Below, piece after piece: positions 15,785 through 24,210 of a stretch of 64,000 bases of DNA. Made by a program: the position numbers and the translations under genes. The notes under the pieces were generated by a model. It was not told the origin of the DNA. It made no database searches and saw only the letters and a program-made list of their open reading frames with translations. Origin of the DNA: Flavobacteriaceae bacterium (lineage in GTDB: Bacteria > Bacteroidota > Bacteroidia > Flavobacteriales > Flavobacteriaceae); NCBI GenBank assembly GCA_947446865.1, contig CANFHX010000010.1, positions 30,031 to 94,030 on the forward strand, read 5' to 3'. How positions within the stretch are numbered: position 1 is the first letter of the stretch; the number at the start of each line of letters is the position of its first letter.

Positions 15785-18271
15785 TTAAAAATAAAATCCA
15801 AATTGACCTTTAATAGTAAAATTGTTTGTTCCTGGAATATCTCTGTAATTTCCTCTAAAACTAGCATCTATTCTGAATACTTTGAAAATGTTGCCAATAC
15901 CAACGCTGTATTCCCAATAGGGAGTTGTTGGCGCTTTGTAGATTAATCCAGAAGCATTTAGTAGTTTGTTTTCTTCAGATATATCGCCATAAACGGTTCT
16001 TGCTCCAATAATTTCTCTCCAATTTAGTTTTTTCATAATTGGGATTCTTGAGAACAATCGGCCTTGAAAATTGTGCTCCCACTGCAAAGTGGCATATCTA
16101 TCGGATACAAATTCATAGAAATTTAAGTTGCTAAAGGTATTTCCGATAACAAAATAAGTTTGATTTCCAGGAATTACACTCATCAACCCTAACGGAACTT
16201 GCCCAAAAGTTTTACCTAATTCCATGGTAAGATTAGTTCTTCCTAGCGGCCCAATTAATATTGGTTGCTTGTAATATAATTGTAGCCTGCTATAATCAAA
16301 ATCACTATGCATCAACCCTTTAAATCCTTGGCTGTAATTGACGAAAATCCTACTAAATGGGTTATCTACAATGGATCGTTCTACTCCGTAACCGGAACTT
16401 TTTTTGTTCGGAGTATACTCTACTTGAAGATTTACTTCCGATTGTTTTACCAAACTTTTAGTAGTGGTGTACGTATCATCCGCATAGTAATCTAAACTAA
16501 ATGTTGGCGATGCCGATTCTAAAGTTCTATAAGAAAATCCTGTTTCGAAAATTAAATTTTTGACTGGTTCAATTTCTATAGATGCATTAGTTAAATTAAT
16601 ATTGGTAAGTTTACCATTATTACCCGAACTAAAGACACTAGAAGACGCATAACTTCTACCTAAAACATCGCTAGTCGTGGTTAAACTCGCACCTATTTGT
16701 TCAATATCTCTTCGGTTTCCACCTGAAATAATAATTCTGTTTTTGGTGTCAATCATCCATTTACCAGAGATACCATATTTGAATTTATTGTCTTGAAATC
16801 CATAAGCAGTATATCCTTGCAAACGCCATTTATCGTTGTGACCAAAGTAGGTTCTACCCCCTACTCTTAAACGCCATCCTTCCACTACATTATACCCGAA
16901 GGTGGAAAAAATTGGGCCAAAATCAAAATTATTATAATTAATATATCCGCTACCTAATACGGTTACGAAATTATACATTTGCTTGAACTTCTTAATAGTT
17001 TTAAGTGTGTCCAACATTTTATAAACTCCAACCTCATCTTTGTTTAATTTTTCAAAACGATGTTTTTCCCAATAGTCATTGTCTTTTGTAAATACTGCAT
17101 TGTCAACAAAGTTAACTTCTTCTTTATAAAATTTCTCGGGCTTGGTTTCATTAAATTTATGATTTCTAAACAAAGTGGTTCGTTTTCCATAAACGCCTTT
17201 TGCTTCTTCTTTTTTGCTAAAAGCAAAATCCGACATCATATAATCTCGCGTCAACAAGAAAACAGAGTCATTTTGTACGTCAAATTCTTGTTCAATATAA
17301 ATATCTTTTACCCAGTTAATATTGGCACTTTTAGAAACTGCCATATTAATAGTTTTGATTGCAAAAGTGGAATCATTGACCCAAAAATCACCTTTAAAAG
17401 TCAATTCATTTTTCCTTCTTGGATAAAAATCAATATTATAGCACCATTTTTTATCCACAAAAGCACTGTCGCGAAGCACATAATTATAGACATCAATTCC
17501 AGTTGTAGAAAGTGGACTCGTAAAGCTTTTATCAAAAAAGGTTAAGTGATTATTGTAAATATTGTAGTCATTATACAAATCTTTCATGAACGTATTGACG
17601 CCTTCCCCATTACTCAATCCAGAATTTTTATTGGCTTTAAGAATAGATTTTTCTTTATTAATTTTATTATCACCATACACATCGTATAACGATTCGTTAA
17701 TAAAAATAGGCAAATAGGTTTTTCCTGTTACCTTAGAAGTATCCATTTTATTGAAAACAAATTCCATGCCTTTAAAGACTTTGCTTTTCATAAAAGCGCT
17801 ATCAATAGTATTTAAATCAAATTCTATTTTTTCGTATTTTTCATATTGGTATTGGTTAAAAATCCGCAAGCCATTTTTTCTTTTACGCTCCCAAATTTTT
17901 CTAAGAATTGCTAATGCTGGATTGTTTTTTTTAGATGTCTTTCCTTTGAAGATAACCACTTCCTGCAATTCTATTTCGCCGTCCAATACAATTTTCATAT
18001 TGTAGTTTACGGCTTTCGTTAGAGAAACATCTTTAGTAGTGTAACCAGCAAACGCAATTGCAATTGCGGTATAGGTTTTAGTAGATTCCAAATAAAATTT
18101 TCCATATTCATCACTTACCGTTCCTTCATTGGATCCTTTAAAAACAATATTGGCATACGAAATCGGTTGGTTTTTTTTATCAACAACCACTCCACCGACT
18201 TTAGTTTGTGCAGAAATGATAGTCGTAAAACAGAAAATAAATATAATAGGAAATACTAAATTTTTCAACAT
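15785..18271 (-). CDS. DUF5686 outer-membrane protein with N-terminal carboxypeptidase-regulatory-like domain
   Basis: 828 residues. The signal peptide (about 1-21, ending SAQ) is followed by a CarboxypepD_reg-like beta-sandwich (about 22-100: VGGVVVDKKNQPISYANIVFKG, STKTYTAIAIAFAGY), and the remainder is the long DUF5686 region that ends in outer-membrane strands (IKGQFGFYF, terminal Phe). These proteins are common in Bacteroidota; their function is not established. The arrangement resembles a TonB-dependent receptor without a plug. The gene is single, preceded by the pdhB terminator region and followed by a 188-base spacer. Family recognised with good confidence; role unknown. Confidence 0.8.
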   Translation of the reverse strand: MLKNLVFPIIFIFCFTTIISAQTKVGGVVVDKKNQPISYANIVFKGSNEGTVSDEYGKFYLESTKTYTAIAIAFAGYTTKDVSLTKAVNYNMKIVLDGEIELQEVVIFKGKTSKKNNPALAILRKIWERKRKNGLRIFNQYQYEKYEKIEFDLNTIDSAFMKSKVFKGMEFVFNKMDTSKVTGKTYLPIFINESLYDVYGDNKINKEKSILKANKNSGLSNGEGVNTFMKDLYNDYNIYNNHLTFFDKSFTSPLSTTGIDVYNYVLRDSAFVDKKWCYNIDFYPRRKNELTFKGDFWVNDSTFAIKTINMAVSKSANINWVKDIYIEQEFDVQNDSVFLLTRDYMMSDFAFSKKEEAKGVYGKRTTLFRNHKFNETKPEKFYKEEVNFVDNAVFTKDNDYWEKHRFEKLNKDEVGVYKMLDTLKTIKKFKQMYNFVTVLGSGYINYNNFDFGPIFSTFGYNVVEGWRLRVGGRTYFGHNDKWRLQGYTAYGFQDNKFKYGISGKWMIDTKNRIIISGGNRRDIEQIGASLTTTSDVLGRSYASSSVFSSGNNGKLTNINLTNASIEIEPVKNLIFETGFSYRTLESASPTFSLDYYADDTYTTTKSLVKQSEVNLQVEYTPNKKSSGYGVERSIVDNPFSRIFVNYSQGFKGLMHSDFDYSRLQLYYKQPILIGPLGRTNLTMELGKTFGQVPLGLMSVIPGNQTYFVIGNTFSNLNFYEFVSDRYATLQWEHNFQGRLFSRIPIMKKLNWREIIGARTVYGDISEENKLLNASGLIYKAPTTPYWEYSVGIGNIFKVFRIDASFRGNYRDIPGTNNFTIKGQFGFYF

Positions 18272-18291
18272 GCGTAATCAAAATTAAATTT

Positions 18292-18330
18292 AAAAAAAAA
18301 AGCTTCATCTGGATTTCTCCGATGAAGCTT
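18292..18330 (-). terminator. Intrinsic terminator of pdhB
   Basis: AAGCTTCATC and GATGAAGCTT form a 10-base stem with an 11-base loop; on the minus strand a run of nine or more T follows. It lies 20 bases after the pdhB stop. Confidence 0.85.
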
Positions 18331-18349
18331 CAAATATAATAGATAATTA

Positions 18350-19327
18350 TTATTTGTACATAACTTTTTTGACAGCTTTAACAACATCGGATGCATTTGG
18401 CAACCATTCCTTCAATAAAGTTGGAGAATAAGGCGCTGGTGTATCGGCAGTGGTGATTCTTTGCACAGGAGCATCTAGAAAATCAAATGCTTTATCTTGA
18501 ACCATATAAGCAATTTCCGAAGCTACACTTGCAAAAGGCCAAGCTTCTTCAAGAACTACCAAACGGTTTGTTTTTTTAACCGAATTGATAATTGCATCAT
18601 AATCTAACGGACGAACCGTTCTTAAATCGATAATTTCACAAGAAATACCTTCTTTAGCCAATTCATCGGCAGCAATATGTGCCTCTTTAATAATTTTACC
18701 AAAAGAAACAATAGTTACATCAGTACCTGCTCTTTTAATATCGGCAACTCCAAGCGGAATAATATAATCTCCTTCTGGAACTTCTCCTTTATCCCCATAC
18801 ATTTGCTCGCTTTCCATGAAAATAACTGGATCGTTATCGCGAATAGCCGCTTTCAACAAACCTTTAGCATCATAAACTGTTGAAGGAACAACTACTTTAA
18901 GACCTGGTGTATTAGCAAACCAGTTTTCGAATGCTTGCGAGTGGGTAGCTCCTAATTGTCCTGCAGAAGCAGTTGGTCCACGAAAAACCATTGGCATTGG
19001 AAATTGTCCAGCCGACATTTGACGCATTTTAGCAGCATTGTTAATTATTTGGTCAATACCTACTAACGAGAAATTGAATGTCATGTATTCTACAATAGGA
19101 CGACAACCATTCATTGCAGAACCTACTGCAATTCCGGCAAAACCTAATTCCGCAATTGGAGTATCAATAACACGTTTTGGTCCGAATTCGTCCAGCATAC
19201 CTTTTGATGCTTTGTAAGCGCCATTGTATTCGGCAACTTCCTCACCCATTAAATATACTGATTCATCGCGACGCATTTCTTCACTCATTGCCTCACAAAT
19301 TGCTTCTCTAAATTGTATCGTTCTCAT
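18350..19327 (-). CDS. pdhB: Pyruvate dehydrogenase E1 component, beta subunit
   Basis: 325 residues from the ATG at 19327. The ORF track start at 19363 would put the TAnnTTTG promoter box inside the gene. It is the beta half of the thiamine-diphosphate-dependent E1 enzyme that decarboxylates pyruvate for acetyl-CoA supply. Visible features are GEEVAEYNGAYKASKG, the cofactor-side glutamate in IAELGFAG, VEYMTFNFS, and the C-terminal transketolase domain starting near 195 (VTIVSFGKII, DLRTVRPLD, VVLEEAWPFASVAS). No alpha subunit or E2 is nearby, so it is an isolated gene as often seen in flavobacteria. A 2-oxoisovalerate E1 beta is a possible alternative but the pyruvate type fits better. Confidence 0.92.
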   Translation of the reverse strand: MRTIQFREAICEAMSEEMRRDESVYLMGEEVAEYNGAYKASKGMLDEFGPKRVIDTPIAELGFAGIAVGSAMNGCRPIVEYMTFNFSLVGIDQIINNAAKMRQMSAGQFPMPMVFRGPTASAGQLGATHSQAFENWFANTPGLKVVVPSTVYDAKGLLKAAIRDNDPVIFMESEQMYGDKGEVPEGDYIIPLGVADIKRAGTDVTIVSFGKIIKEAHIAADELAKEGISCEIIDLRTVRPLDYDAIINSVKKTNRLVVLEEAWPFASVASEIAYMVQDKAFDFLDAPVQRITTADTPAPYSPTLLKEWLPNASDVVKAVKKVMYK

Positions 19328-19360
19328 ATATAAATTTTTCTTTAAATCAAATTTGGATAG

Positions 19361-19368
19361 CAAAAGTA
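19361..19368 (-). promoter_or_regulatory. Promoter -7 box of pdhB
   Basis: Minus-strand TACTTTTG is a perfect TAnnTTTG box ending 33 bases before the ATG at 19327. It decides the start codon, since the upstream alternative at 19363 lies within it. Confidence 0.6.
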
Positions 19369-19586
19369 AAAATTAAAAATGATAAAAGTATTTTTTGAAT
19401 CAGATTTTATATTTTGTTTTTAACGAAATCGATGTAATTAGATATAAATGTAATTTGATTTGATTTGATTTCTCATTCATAATTACCAAATAAAATTTAA
19501 TCAAGATTTTAGAAATCGCCTTCTGATTAAATTATTTTTTTATTTTTGAATATAAAATGATTAACTTTGAATTAAATATTTAAACA

Positions 19587-19802
19587 ATGGTAACTGTAAA
19601 AATAAAAGAAAACAGCAAACAATCAAAGGCAATTATAGAAATGCTTAAAACCTTTGACTTTGTTGAATTTCAAGAAGATAAAAAAAGTAGTTCATTGAAA
19701 ACAAAAAATGAAATTTCTATTTTATCTAAAAAAATAAACAAAGCTGGCACAAAAAAAGCATTCGCTAAATTAGGAATTGACTATGATAGTTATAGCCGAT
19801 AG
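19587..19802 (+). CDS. Probable antitoxin of a PIN-domain toxin-antitoxin pair
   Basis: 71 residues, lysine-rich and without a signal peptide. The start MVTVKIKENSKQSKAII is beta-like, the middle is a charged linker, and the end INKAGTKKAFAKLGIDYDSYS looks like a toxin-wrapping tail. No named family is recognised. It overlaps the PIN gene downstream by about 20 bases, the classic order and coupling of type II antitoxin and toxin. No autoregulatory dyad is obvious in the upstream 259-base AT-rich spacer. Antitoxin function is inferred from partner and size. Confidence 0.6.
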   Translation: MVTVKIKENSKQSKAIIEMLKTFDFVEFQEDKKSSSLKTKNEISILSKKINKAGTKKAFAKLGIDYDSYSR

Positions 19803-20220
19803 TAATTTAGTCATTAGTAGTTTGTATGCTCCAAAGAGCATTATTGCATCCATTTTTAAGTCCGAAAAAAACATTCAATTAATTGCACCTGATTTTATTT
19901 TAGATGAAATCAACAACCACTTTACTGAAATAGTTGATAAAACTAGAAAATCTAAAAGTGAACTACAATTTGAACTCAAACAAATTGTTGGGCGTATCAA
20001 ATTTATTCCTGCAGAAGAAATCCCTATGATCCATATAAAAAAAGCTATTGCTATTGTTTGGGATATTGATATAGATGATACTTTATTTGTTGCACTTCAT
20101 TTGTTTAAAAAGCATAAAATTTGGACCGGCGATAAAGTTTTAATAAATGGCTTAAAGTCTAAAGGATATGATATTTGCGTTACCACTACTGAACTTAAAA
20201 CAAAGATGTATAAAAAATAA
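19783..20220 (+). CDS. PIN-domain toxin (putative ribonuclease)
   Basis: 145 residues from the ATG at 19783 (the track uses a TTG two codons earlier). MIVIADSNLVISSLY holds the first acidic PIN residue, DFILDEINNHF the second, DIDIDDTLFVALHLF the central Asp pair and WTGDKVLINGLKSKGYD the last acidic residue, giving a full metal-binding set. Such proteins cleave RNA and act as toxins when their antitoxin is lost. Overlap with the 71-residue partner by about 20 bases supports a type II module. Base composition is like its surroundings. An intact catalytic set suggests it is functional, unlike the broken PIN gene near 34 kb. Confidence 0.8.
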   Translation: MIVIADSNLVISSLYAPKSIIASIFKSEKNIQLIAPDFILDEINNHFTEIVDKTRKSKSELQFELKQIVGRIKFIPAEEIPMIHIKKAIAIVWDIDIDDTLFVALHLFKKHKIWTGDKVLINGLKSKGYDICVTTTELKTKMYKK

Positions 20221-20390
20221 AGTGCTTTCTTTTTCCAAATGTTTTTATTATTGTAAAAAGCCTACCTACCTATCCTCAGCGAAATCGATGTAATACAGAA
20301 CTTTTTTTAAATATAATATGCACGCATATAAAAATTAGAAATATATTTTATACTTTTACGGTCAGAAAAAACTTTTTAAAAAAATATAGA

Positions 20391-21137
20391 ATGAAAATAT
20401 TAGTTTGCATCAGCCACGTGCCCGATACTACTTCCAAAATCAACTTTGTTAATGGCGATTCCGAGTTTGATACCAATGGAGTTCAGTATGTAATTAATCC
20501 AAATGACGAATTTGGTTTAACAAGAGCAATTTGGTTTCAAGAACAACAAGGCGCAACCGTTACCGTGGTAAATGTTGGCGGTGCCGATACCGAGCCTACT
20601 TTAAGAAAAGCCTTAGCCATTGGTGCTAATGAAGCAATCCGAGTAAACGCAGTTCCAACCGATGGTTTTTTTGTTGCCAAACAACTAGCCGAAGTTATTA
20701 AAACAGGCGCTTACGATTTAGTAATTTGTGGTAAAGAATCCTTAGATTACAATGGCGGAATGGTTCCCGGAATGTTAGCCGGATTATTGAACTACAACTT
20801 TGTAAATTCGTGTACTGAAATTACCGTTGACGGAACTTCTGCCAAAGCAGCAAGAGAAATTGATGGTGGAAAAGAAATTATTTCTGCTAGTTTGCCATTA
20901 ATCATTGGTGGGCAAAAAGGTTTAGTAGAAGAAAAGGATCTTCGTATTCCTAACATGCGTGGGATTATGACAGCACGAACCAAAGTACTAACAGTTTTAG
21001 AACCCGTTGCTGCCAACAACCAAACTAAAATTGTAAAATTTGAAAAACCCGCTGCTAAATCAGCAGTGAAACTAGTTGCTGCAGACAATCTAGACGAATT
21101 AATCAACTTATTACATAACGAAGCGAAGGTTATTTAA
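20391..21137 (+). CDS. etfB: Electron transfer flavoprotein subunit beta
   Basis: 248 residues. The beta subunit of ETF (FixA type) binds AMP and, with EtfA, carries electrons from acyl-CoA dehydrogenases to the quinone pool. MKILVCISHVPDT is the usual start, and TVVNVGG, AIRVN, AYDLVICGKESLDYNGGMVPGMLAGLL and the adenine-site stretch are present. Length is normal. It is followed after a 167-base spacer of heptamer repeats by etfA on the same strand, so the pair is likely one transcript despite the repeat insertion. Identification is firm. Confidence 0.95.
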   Translation: MKILVCISHVPDTTSKINFVNGDSEFDTNGVQYVINPNDEFGLTRAIWFQEQQGATVTVVNVGGADTEPTLRKALAIGANEAIRVNAVPTDGFFVAKQLAEVIKTGAYDLVICGKESLDYNGGMVPGMLAGLLNYNFVNSCTEITVDGTSAKAAREIDGGKEIISASLPLIIGGQKGLVEEKDLRIPNMRGIMTARTKVLTVLEPVAANNQTKIVKFEKPAAKSAVKLVAADNLDELINLLHNEAKVI

Positions 21138-21140
21138 TCA

Positions 21141-21297
21141 GTGTTCAGTGCTAAGTGTTCAGTGTTCAGTTGTAAAACTTTAAACCTGAAACTTTAAACC
21201 TGAAACCTGAAACTTTAAACTTTAAACTTTAAACAAAAAAACCAGTATTCAGTGTTCAGTTTTAATACTTTAAACCTGAAACTTTAAACTTTAAACA
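21141..21297 (+). repeat. Composite 7-bp-period array between etfB and etfA
   Basis: Two composite blocks. Block 1 is GTGTTCA, GTGCTAA, GTGTTCA, GTGTTCA, GTTGTAA (21141-21175), then eight units alternating ACTTTAA and ACCTGAA (21177-21232). Block 2 (21244-21297) repeats the plan: AGTATTC, AGTGTTC, AGTTTTA, then ACTTTAA/ACCTGAA units. Every unit is exactly 7 bases except the junctions. It fills nearly the whole intergenic spacer and ends 7 bases before the etfA ATG. Confidence 0.9.
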
Positions 21298-21304
21298 AAA
21301 AAAT

Positions 21305-22273
21305 ATGTCATTATTAATATACGCAGAATCCGCAGACGGAAAATTCAAAAAAGTTGCTTTTGAATTGGCTTCTTATGCTAAAAAAGTTGCCGAATCTCTT
21401 GGCACCACTGTTACAGCAGTAACCGTGAACATTGCAAACGTTTCCGAATTATCCAATTACGGAGTAGATAAAGTTTTGAAAGTGTCTAACGATAAATTAG
21501 CCAATTTCAATGCCAAAGCCTACGCCGACATCCTAAAACAAGCCGCACAAAAAGAAGGTTCGAAAGTTATCGTACTTTCGTCTACCACAGACAGTTTATA
21601 CCTTGCACCTCTTGTGGCTGTAGGCCTAGACGCTGGTTATGCACCCAACGTTGTAGGACTACCTATCACAACTGCGCCATTTCAAGTAAAAAGAACTGCT
21701 TTTTCTAACAAAGCATTCAATATTACCGAAATTGCAACTGATGTTAAAGTACTTTCCATAGGGAAAAACTCTTTCGGATTGGTAGAAAATGCTTCTTCAG
21801 CAACCGAAGAAGATTTTGCTCCAACTTTAAACGATGCCGATTTTTCTGTAAAAGTAGAATCCGTTGAAAAATCTTCTGGGAAAGTTACTATTGCCGATGC
21901 CGACACCGTAGTTTCTGGTGGACGCGGATTGAAAGGCCCAGAAAATTGGGGAATGCTAGAAGAATTAGCCTCCGTTCTTGGTGCTGCAACCGCATGTTCC
22001 AAACCCGTTTCCGATTTAGGATGGCGTCCTCACAGTGAGCACGTTGGCCAAACCGGAAAACCCGTTGCAACCAATCTATACATTGCCGTTGGAATCTCGG
22101 GAGCCATCCAGCACATCGCAGGAATCAACTCTTCTAAAGTTAAATTAGTCATCAATACCGATCCCGAAGCGCCTTTCTTTAAGGTTGCCGACTACGGAAT
22201 TGTAGGTGATGCTTTCGATATTGTGCCTCGTTTGACACAAAAACTAAAAGAATTCAAAGCACAGAATTCTTAA
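21305..22273 (+). CDS. etfA: Electron transfer flavoprotein subunit alpha
   Basis: 322 residues. The alpha subunit (FixB type) carries the FAD of ETF. The N-terminal half has [24 protein letters not shown], and the C-terminal FAD domain has [15 protein letters not shown], the [19 protein letters not shown] block and [21 protein letters not shown], then [22 protein letters not shown]. Length is normal. It lies downstream of etfB with the heptamer array between, and a good terminator follows. The repeat array ends 7 bases from the start codon, so it forms the translation start region of this gene. Confidence 0.95.
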   Translation: MSLLIYAESADGKFKKVAFELASYAKKVAESLGTTVTAVTVNIANVSELSNYGVDKVLKVSNDKLANFNAKAYADILKQAAQKEGSKVIVLSSTTDSLYLAPLVAVGLDAGYAPNVVGLPITTAPFQVKRTAFSNKAFNITEIATDVKVLSIGKNSFGLVENASSATEEDFAPTLNDADFSVKVESVEKSSGKVTIADADTVVSGGRGLKGPENWGMLEELASVLGAATACSKPVSDLGWRPHSEHVGQTGKPVATNLYIAVGISGAIQHIAGINSSKVKLVINTDPEAPFFKVADYGIVGDAFDIVPRLTQKLKEFKAQNS

Positions 22274-22297
22274 TAACAAAATAAATCACACTTCAAT

Positions 22298-22332
22298 AAG
22301 CCGTCAAAATTATTTTTAGACGGCTTTTTTTT
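22298..22332 (+). terminator. Intrinsic terminator of etfA
   Basis: AAGCCGTC pairs with GACGGCTT across a 13-base loop, followed by a run of eight T. It lies 25 bases after the etfA stop. Confidence 0.85.
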
Positions 22333-22385
22333 GTATATTAGAGTTATTAAAAGCGAAACTTTTTGTTTATTTGCAATGGCCATTC

Positions 22386-22480
22386 CCGCTTTACGCAGTA
22401 TCTTTATTGTTTTAAAGAAAAACAATAAAGGATACCTGCTGCAATCGGGGCTAAGCGGTAAACTGTGTTGTGTGCAGTTT
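22386..22480. repeat. REP-like intergenic hairpin element
   Basis: CCGCTT and AAGCGG enclose a long inner stem, GTATCTTTATTGTTTT against AAAACAATAAAGGATAC, with CTGC pairing nearby. A second hairpin, AAACTG and CAGTTT, follows. The minus strand reads CCCCGATTGCAGCAGGTATCC, which resembles a hairpin I remember as common between flavobacterial genes; this is recollection, not a search. The ORFs 22331-22525 and 22270-22506 in this region are shadows. With the terminator and the ATCTAAA array it fills the 352-base spacer between etfA and the nuclease gene. Confidence 0.55.
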
Positions 22481-22584
22481 CGTTTTTCAGAAGAACTATT
22501 TTGCAAACAGATAATAACAAATTAACGATTAAAGAAGAATTATTTTTGACCCGAGGCTTTGCTCAAATCGACAAAGCATTTTAG

Positions 22585-22626
22585 AATCAAAAATCTAATA
22601 TCTAAATCAGCAATCTAAAATCTAAA
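22585..22626 (+). repeat. 7-bp-period array (ATCTAAA) abutting the nuclease start codon
   Basis: Units read AATCAAA, AATCTAA, TATCTAA, ATCAGCA, ATCTAAA, ATCTAAA. The last A of the array is the A of the ATG at 22626, so the repeat forms the initiation region. Confidence 0.75.
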
Positions 22627-23249
22627 TGAGTTTAGTAAAACTAACAATTAAAGGAATATCCTACAGTCAAACCCAAAATGGTGCCTATGCACTAATTTTG
22701 AACGAAGTAGATGGCGACCGAAAATTACCCATAGTAATTGGTGCTTTTGAAGCGCAATCTATTGCTATTGCTTTAGAAAAAGAAATAAAACCACCGCGTC
22801 CGTTAACCCACGATTTATTCAAAAGTTTTGCCGACCGATTTGATATTGTTATTAAACAAGTCATTATCCACAAACTGGTTGATGGTGTTTTCTATTCGAG
22901 TATCATTTGCGAAAGAGACAAAATTGAAGAAATTATTGATGCCCGTACCTCCGATGCTATCGCATTAGCACTCCGATTTCATGCACCAATATTCACCTAC
23001 AAAAACATACTAGACAAAGCAGGAATTTATTTAAATGCAAACCCAATCGAATTGGAAGGACACAATCCAGAGGATGATGGAGTTCTATCGCCTCCTGAAA
23101 CCTTCGGAATGGAAAGTGAAGAGAAAAAATCAGGCTATGCTAAGTTTAGTCTTATTGAATTACACGAACTTTTAGAAACTGCCGTTCAAGACGAAGATTA
23201 CGAAAAAGCAGTCCGAATTAGAGATGAAATATCCAAGAGGGAATCGTAG
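22626..23249 (+). CDS. Bifunctional nuclease family protein (DUF151 plus UVR motif)
   Basis: 207 residues. The N-terminal DUF151/BFN domain (about 1-135) shows LPIVIGAFEAQSIAIALE, PRPLTHDLF and DARTSDAIALALRF. A UVR-type helix pair ends the protein (LHELLETAVQDEDYEKAVRIRDEIS, about 178-205). Related proteins are described as nucleases in plants and bacteria; the substrate here is unknown. The UVR motif usually contacts UvrA-like or ClpC-like partners. Its start codon is fused to a heptamer array and another heptamer array follows its stop, before thyA. It probably shares a transcript with thyA. Confidence 0.88.
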   Translation: MSLVKLTIKGISYSQTQNGAYALILNEVDGDRKLPIVIGAFEAQSIAIALEKEIKPPRPLTHDLFKSFADRFDIVIKQVIIHKLVDGVFYSSIICERDKIEEIIDARTSDAIALALRFHAPIFTYKNILDKAGIYLNANPIELEGHNPEDDGVLSPPETFGMESEEKKSGYAKFSLIELHELLETAVQDEDYEKAVRIRDEISKRES

Positions 23250-23253
23250 TAGA

Positions 23254-23363
23254 GTGATCAGTGTTCAGTGATCAGTGTTCCGTTTTTTTTTAGTAAACAG
23301 TGTTCCGTTTTTTTAGTTTGCAGTAAAAACCTACAACCCACAACCTACAACCCACAACCTAAA
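23254..23363 (+). repeat. Two 7-bp-period arrays upstream of thyA
   Basis: First array: GTGATCA, GTGTTCA, GTGATCA, GTGTTCC (23254-23281), then T-rich sequence with another CAGTGTTCCG. Second array: ACCTACA, ACCCACA, ACCTACA, ACCCACA, ACCTAAA (23329-23363), ending 10 bases before the thyA ATG. The word GTGTTCA is shared with the etf spacer 2 kb away. Confidence 0.9.
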
Positions 23364-23373
23364 CAAGACCAAA

Positions 23374-24198
23374 ATGAAACAATACCACGACTTAGTAAAA
23401 CACGTTTTAGAAAACGGAACTCAAAAAGGCGACCGAACAGGAACCGGAACCAAAAGTGTATTTGGATACCAAATGCGTTTTGATTTAAGCGAAGGTTTCC
23501 CAATGGTGACCACCAAAAAGTTGCATCTAAAATCGATAATTTACGAATTGCTTTGGTTTTTAAAAGGGGATATCAACATTACCTATTTAAAAGAAAATGG
23601 CGTAAACATTTGGAACGATTGGGCTAATGAAAATGGCGATTTAGGACCTGTTTACGGGCACCAATGGCGCAATTGGAATAGCGAAGAAATAGATCAAATC
23701 ACCGAGTTGATTGACACCCTAAAAACCAATCCCAACAGCCGACGCATGTTAGTTTCTGCTTGGAATCCATCGGTTTTACCAGACACCACTAAATCCTTTG
23801 CCGAGAATATTGCCAATGGCAAAGTTGCCTTACCTCCTTGTCATGCCTTTTTCCAGTTTTATGTTTCCGAAGGGAAATTATCTTGCCAATTGTACCAACG
23901 AAGTGCCGATATTTTCTTGGGAGTGCCTTTTAACATTGCTTCCTATGCCCTACTTACCATGATGATTGCACAAGTTTGCAATCTAGAAGCAGGAGAATTC
24001 ATTCACACCTTTGGCGATGCACACATTTACAACAACCATTTTGAACAACTAGAATTGCAACTTTCTCGCGATTTAAAAACCCTTCCTAAAATGGTTTTAA
24101 ATCCAAATATCAAAAACATTTTAGATTTTACTTTTGAAGATTTCACTTTAGAAGGTTACGACCCACATCCTCATATTAAAGGTGCAGTTGCCGTTTAA
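23374..24198 (+). CDS. thyA: Thymidylate synthase
   Basis: 274 residues. It methylates dUMP to dTMP using methylene-tetrahydrofolate. [18 protein letters not shown] opens the enzyme, [12 protein letters not shown] holds the catalytic cysteine (near 150), [24 protein letters not shown] is the dUMP site and [13 protein letters not shown] the substrate-binding segment. The length is slightly above the E. coli enzyme because of a short insert after the first third. folA (dihydrofolate reductase), which recycles its folate product, lies 1.7 kb downstream on the same strand, a common pairing. Firm identification. Confidence 0.97.
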   Translation: MKQYHDLVKHVLENGTQKGDRTGTGTKSVFGYQMRFDLSEGFPMVTTKKLHLKSIIYELLWFLKGDINITYLKENGVNIWNDWANENGDLGPVYGHQWRNWNSEEIDQITELIDTLKTNPNSRRMLVSAWNPSVLPDTTKSFAENIANGKVALPPCHAFFQFYVSEGKLSCQLYQRSADIFLGVPFNIASYALLTMMIAQVCNLEAGEFIHTFGDAHIYNNHFEQLELQLSRDLKTLPKMVLNPNIKNILDFTFEDFTLEGYDPHPHIKGAVAV

Positions 24199-24210
24199 TT
24201 ATCTTATTTT

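Noticed and set aside
17060-17545. 161-residue plus-strand ORF inside the DUF5686 gene
   Set aside because: Low-complexity Phe/Ile-rich shadow frame with no homology signs.
22331-22525. 64-residue ORF after etfA
   Set aside because: It lies in the palindromic repeat element and has no protein-like pattern.
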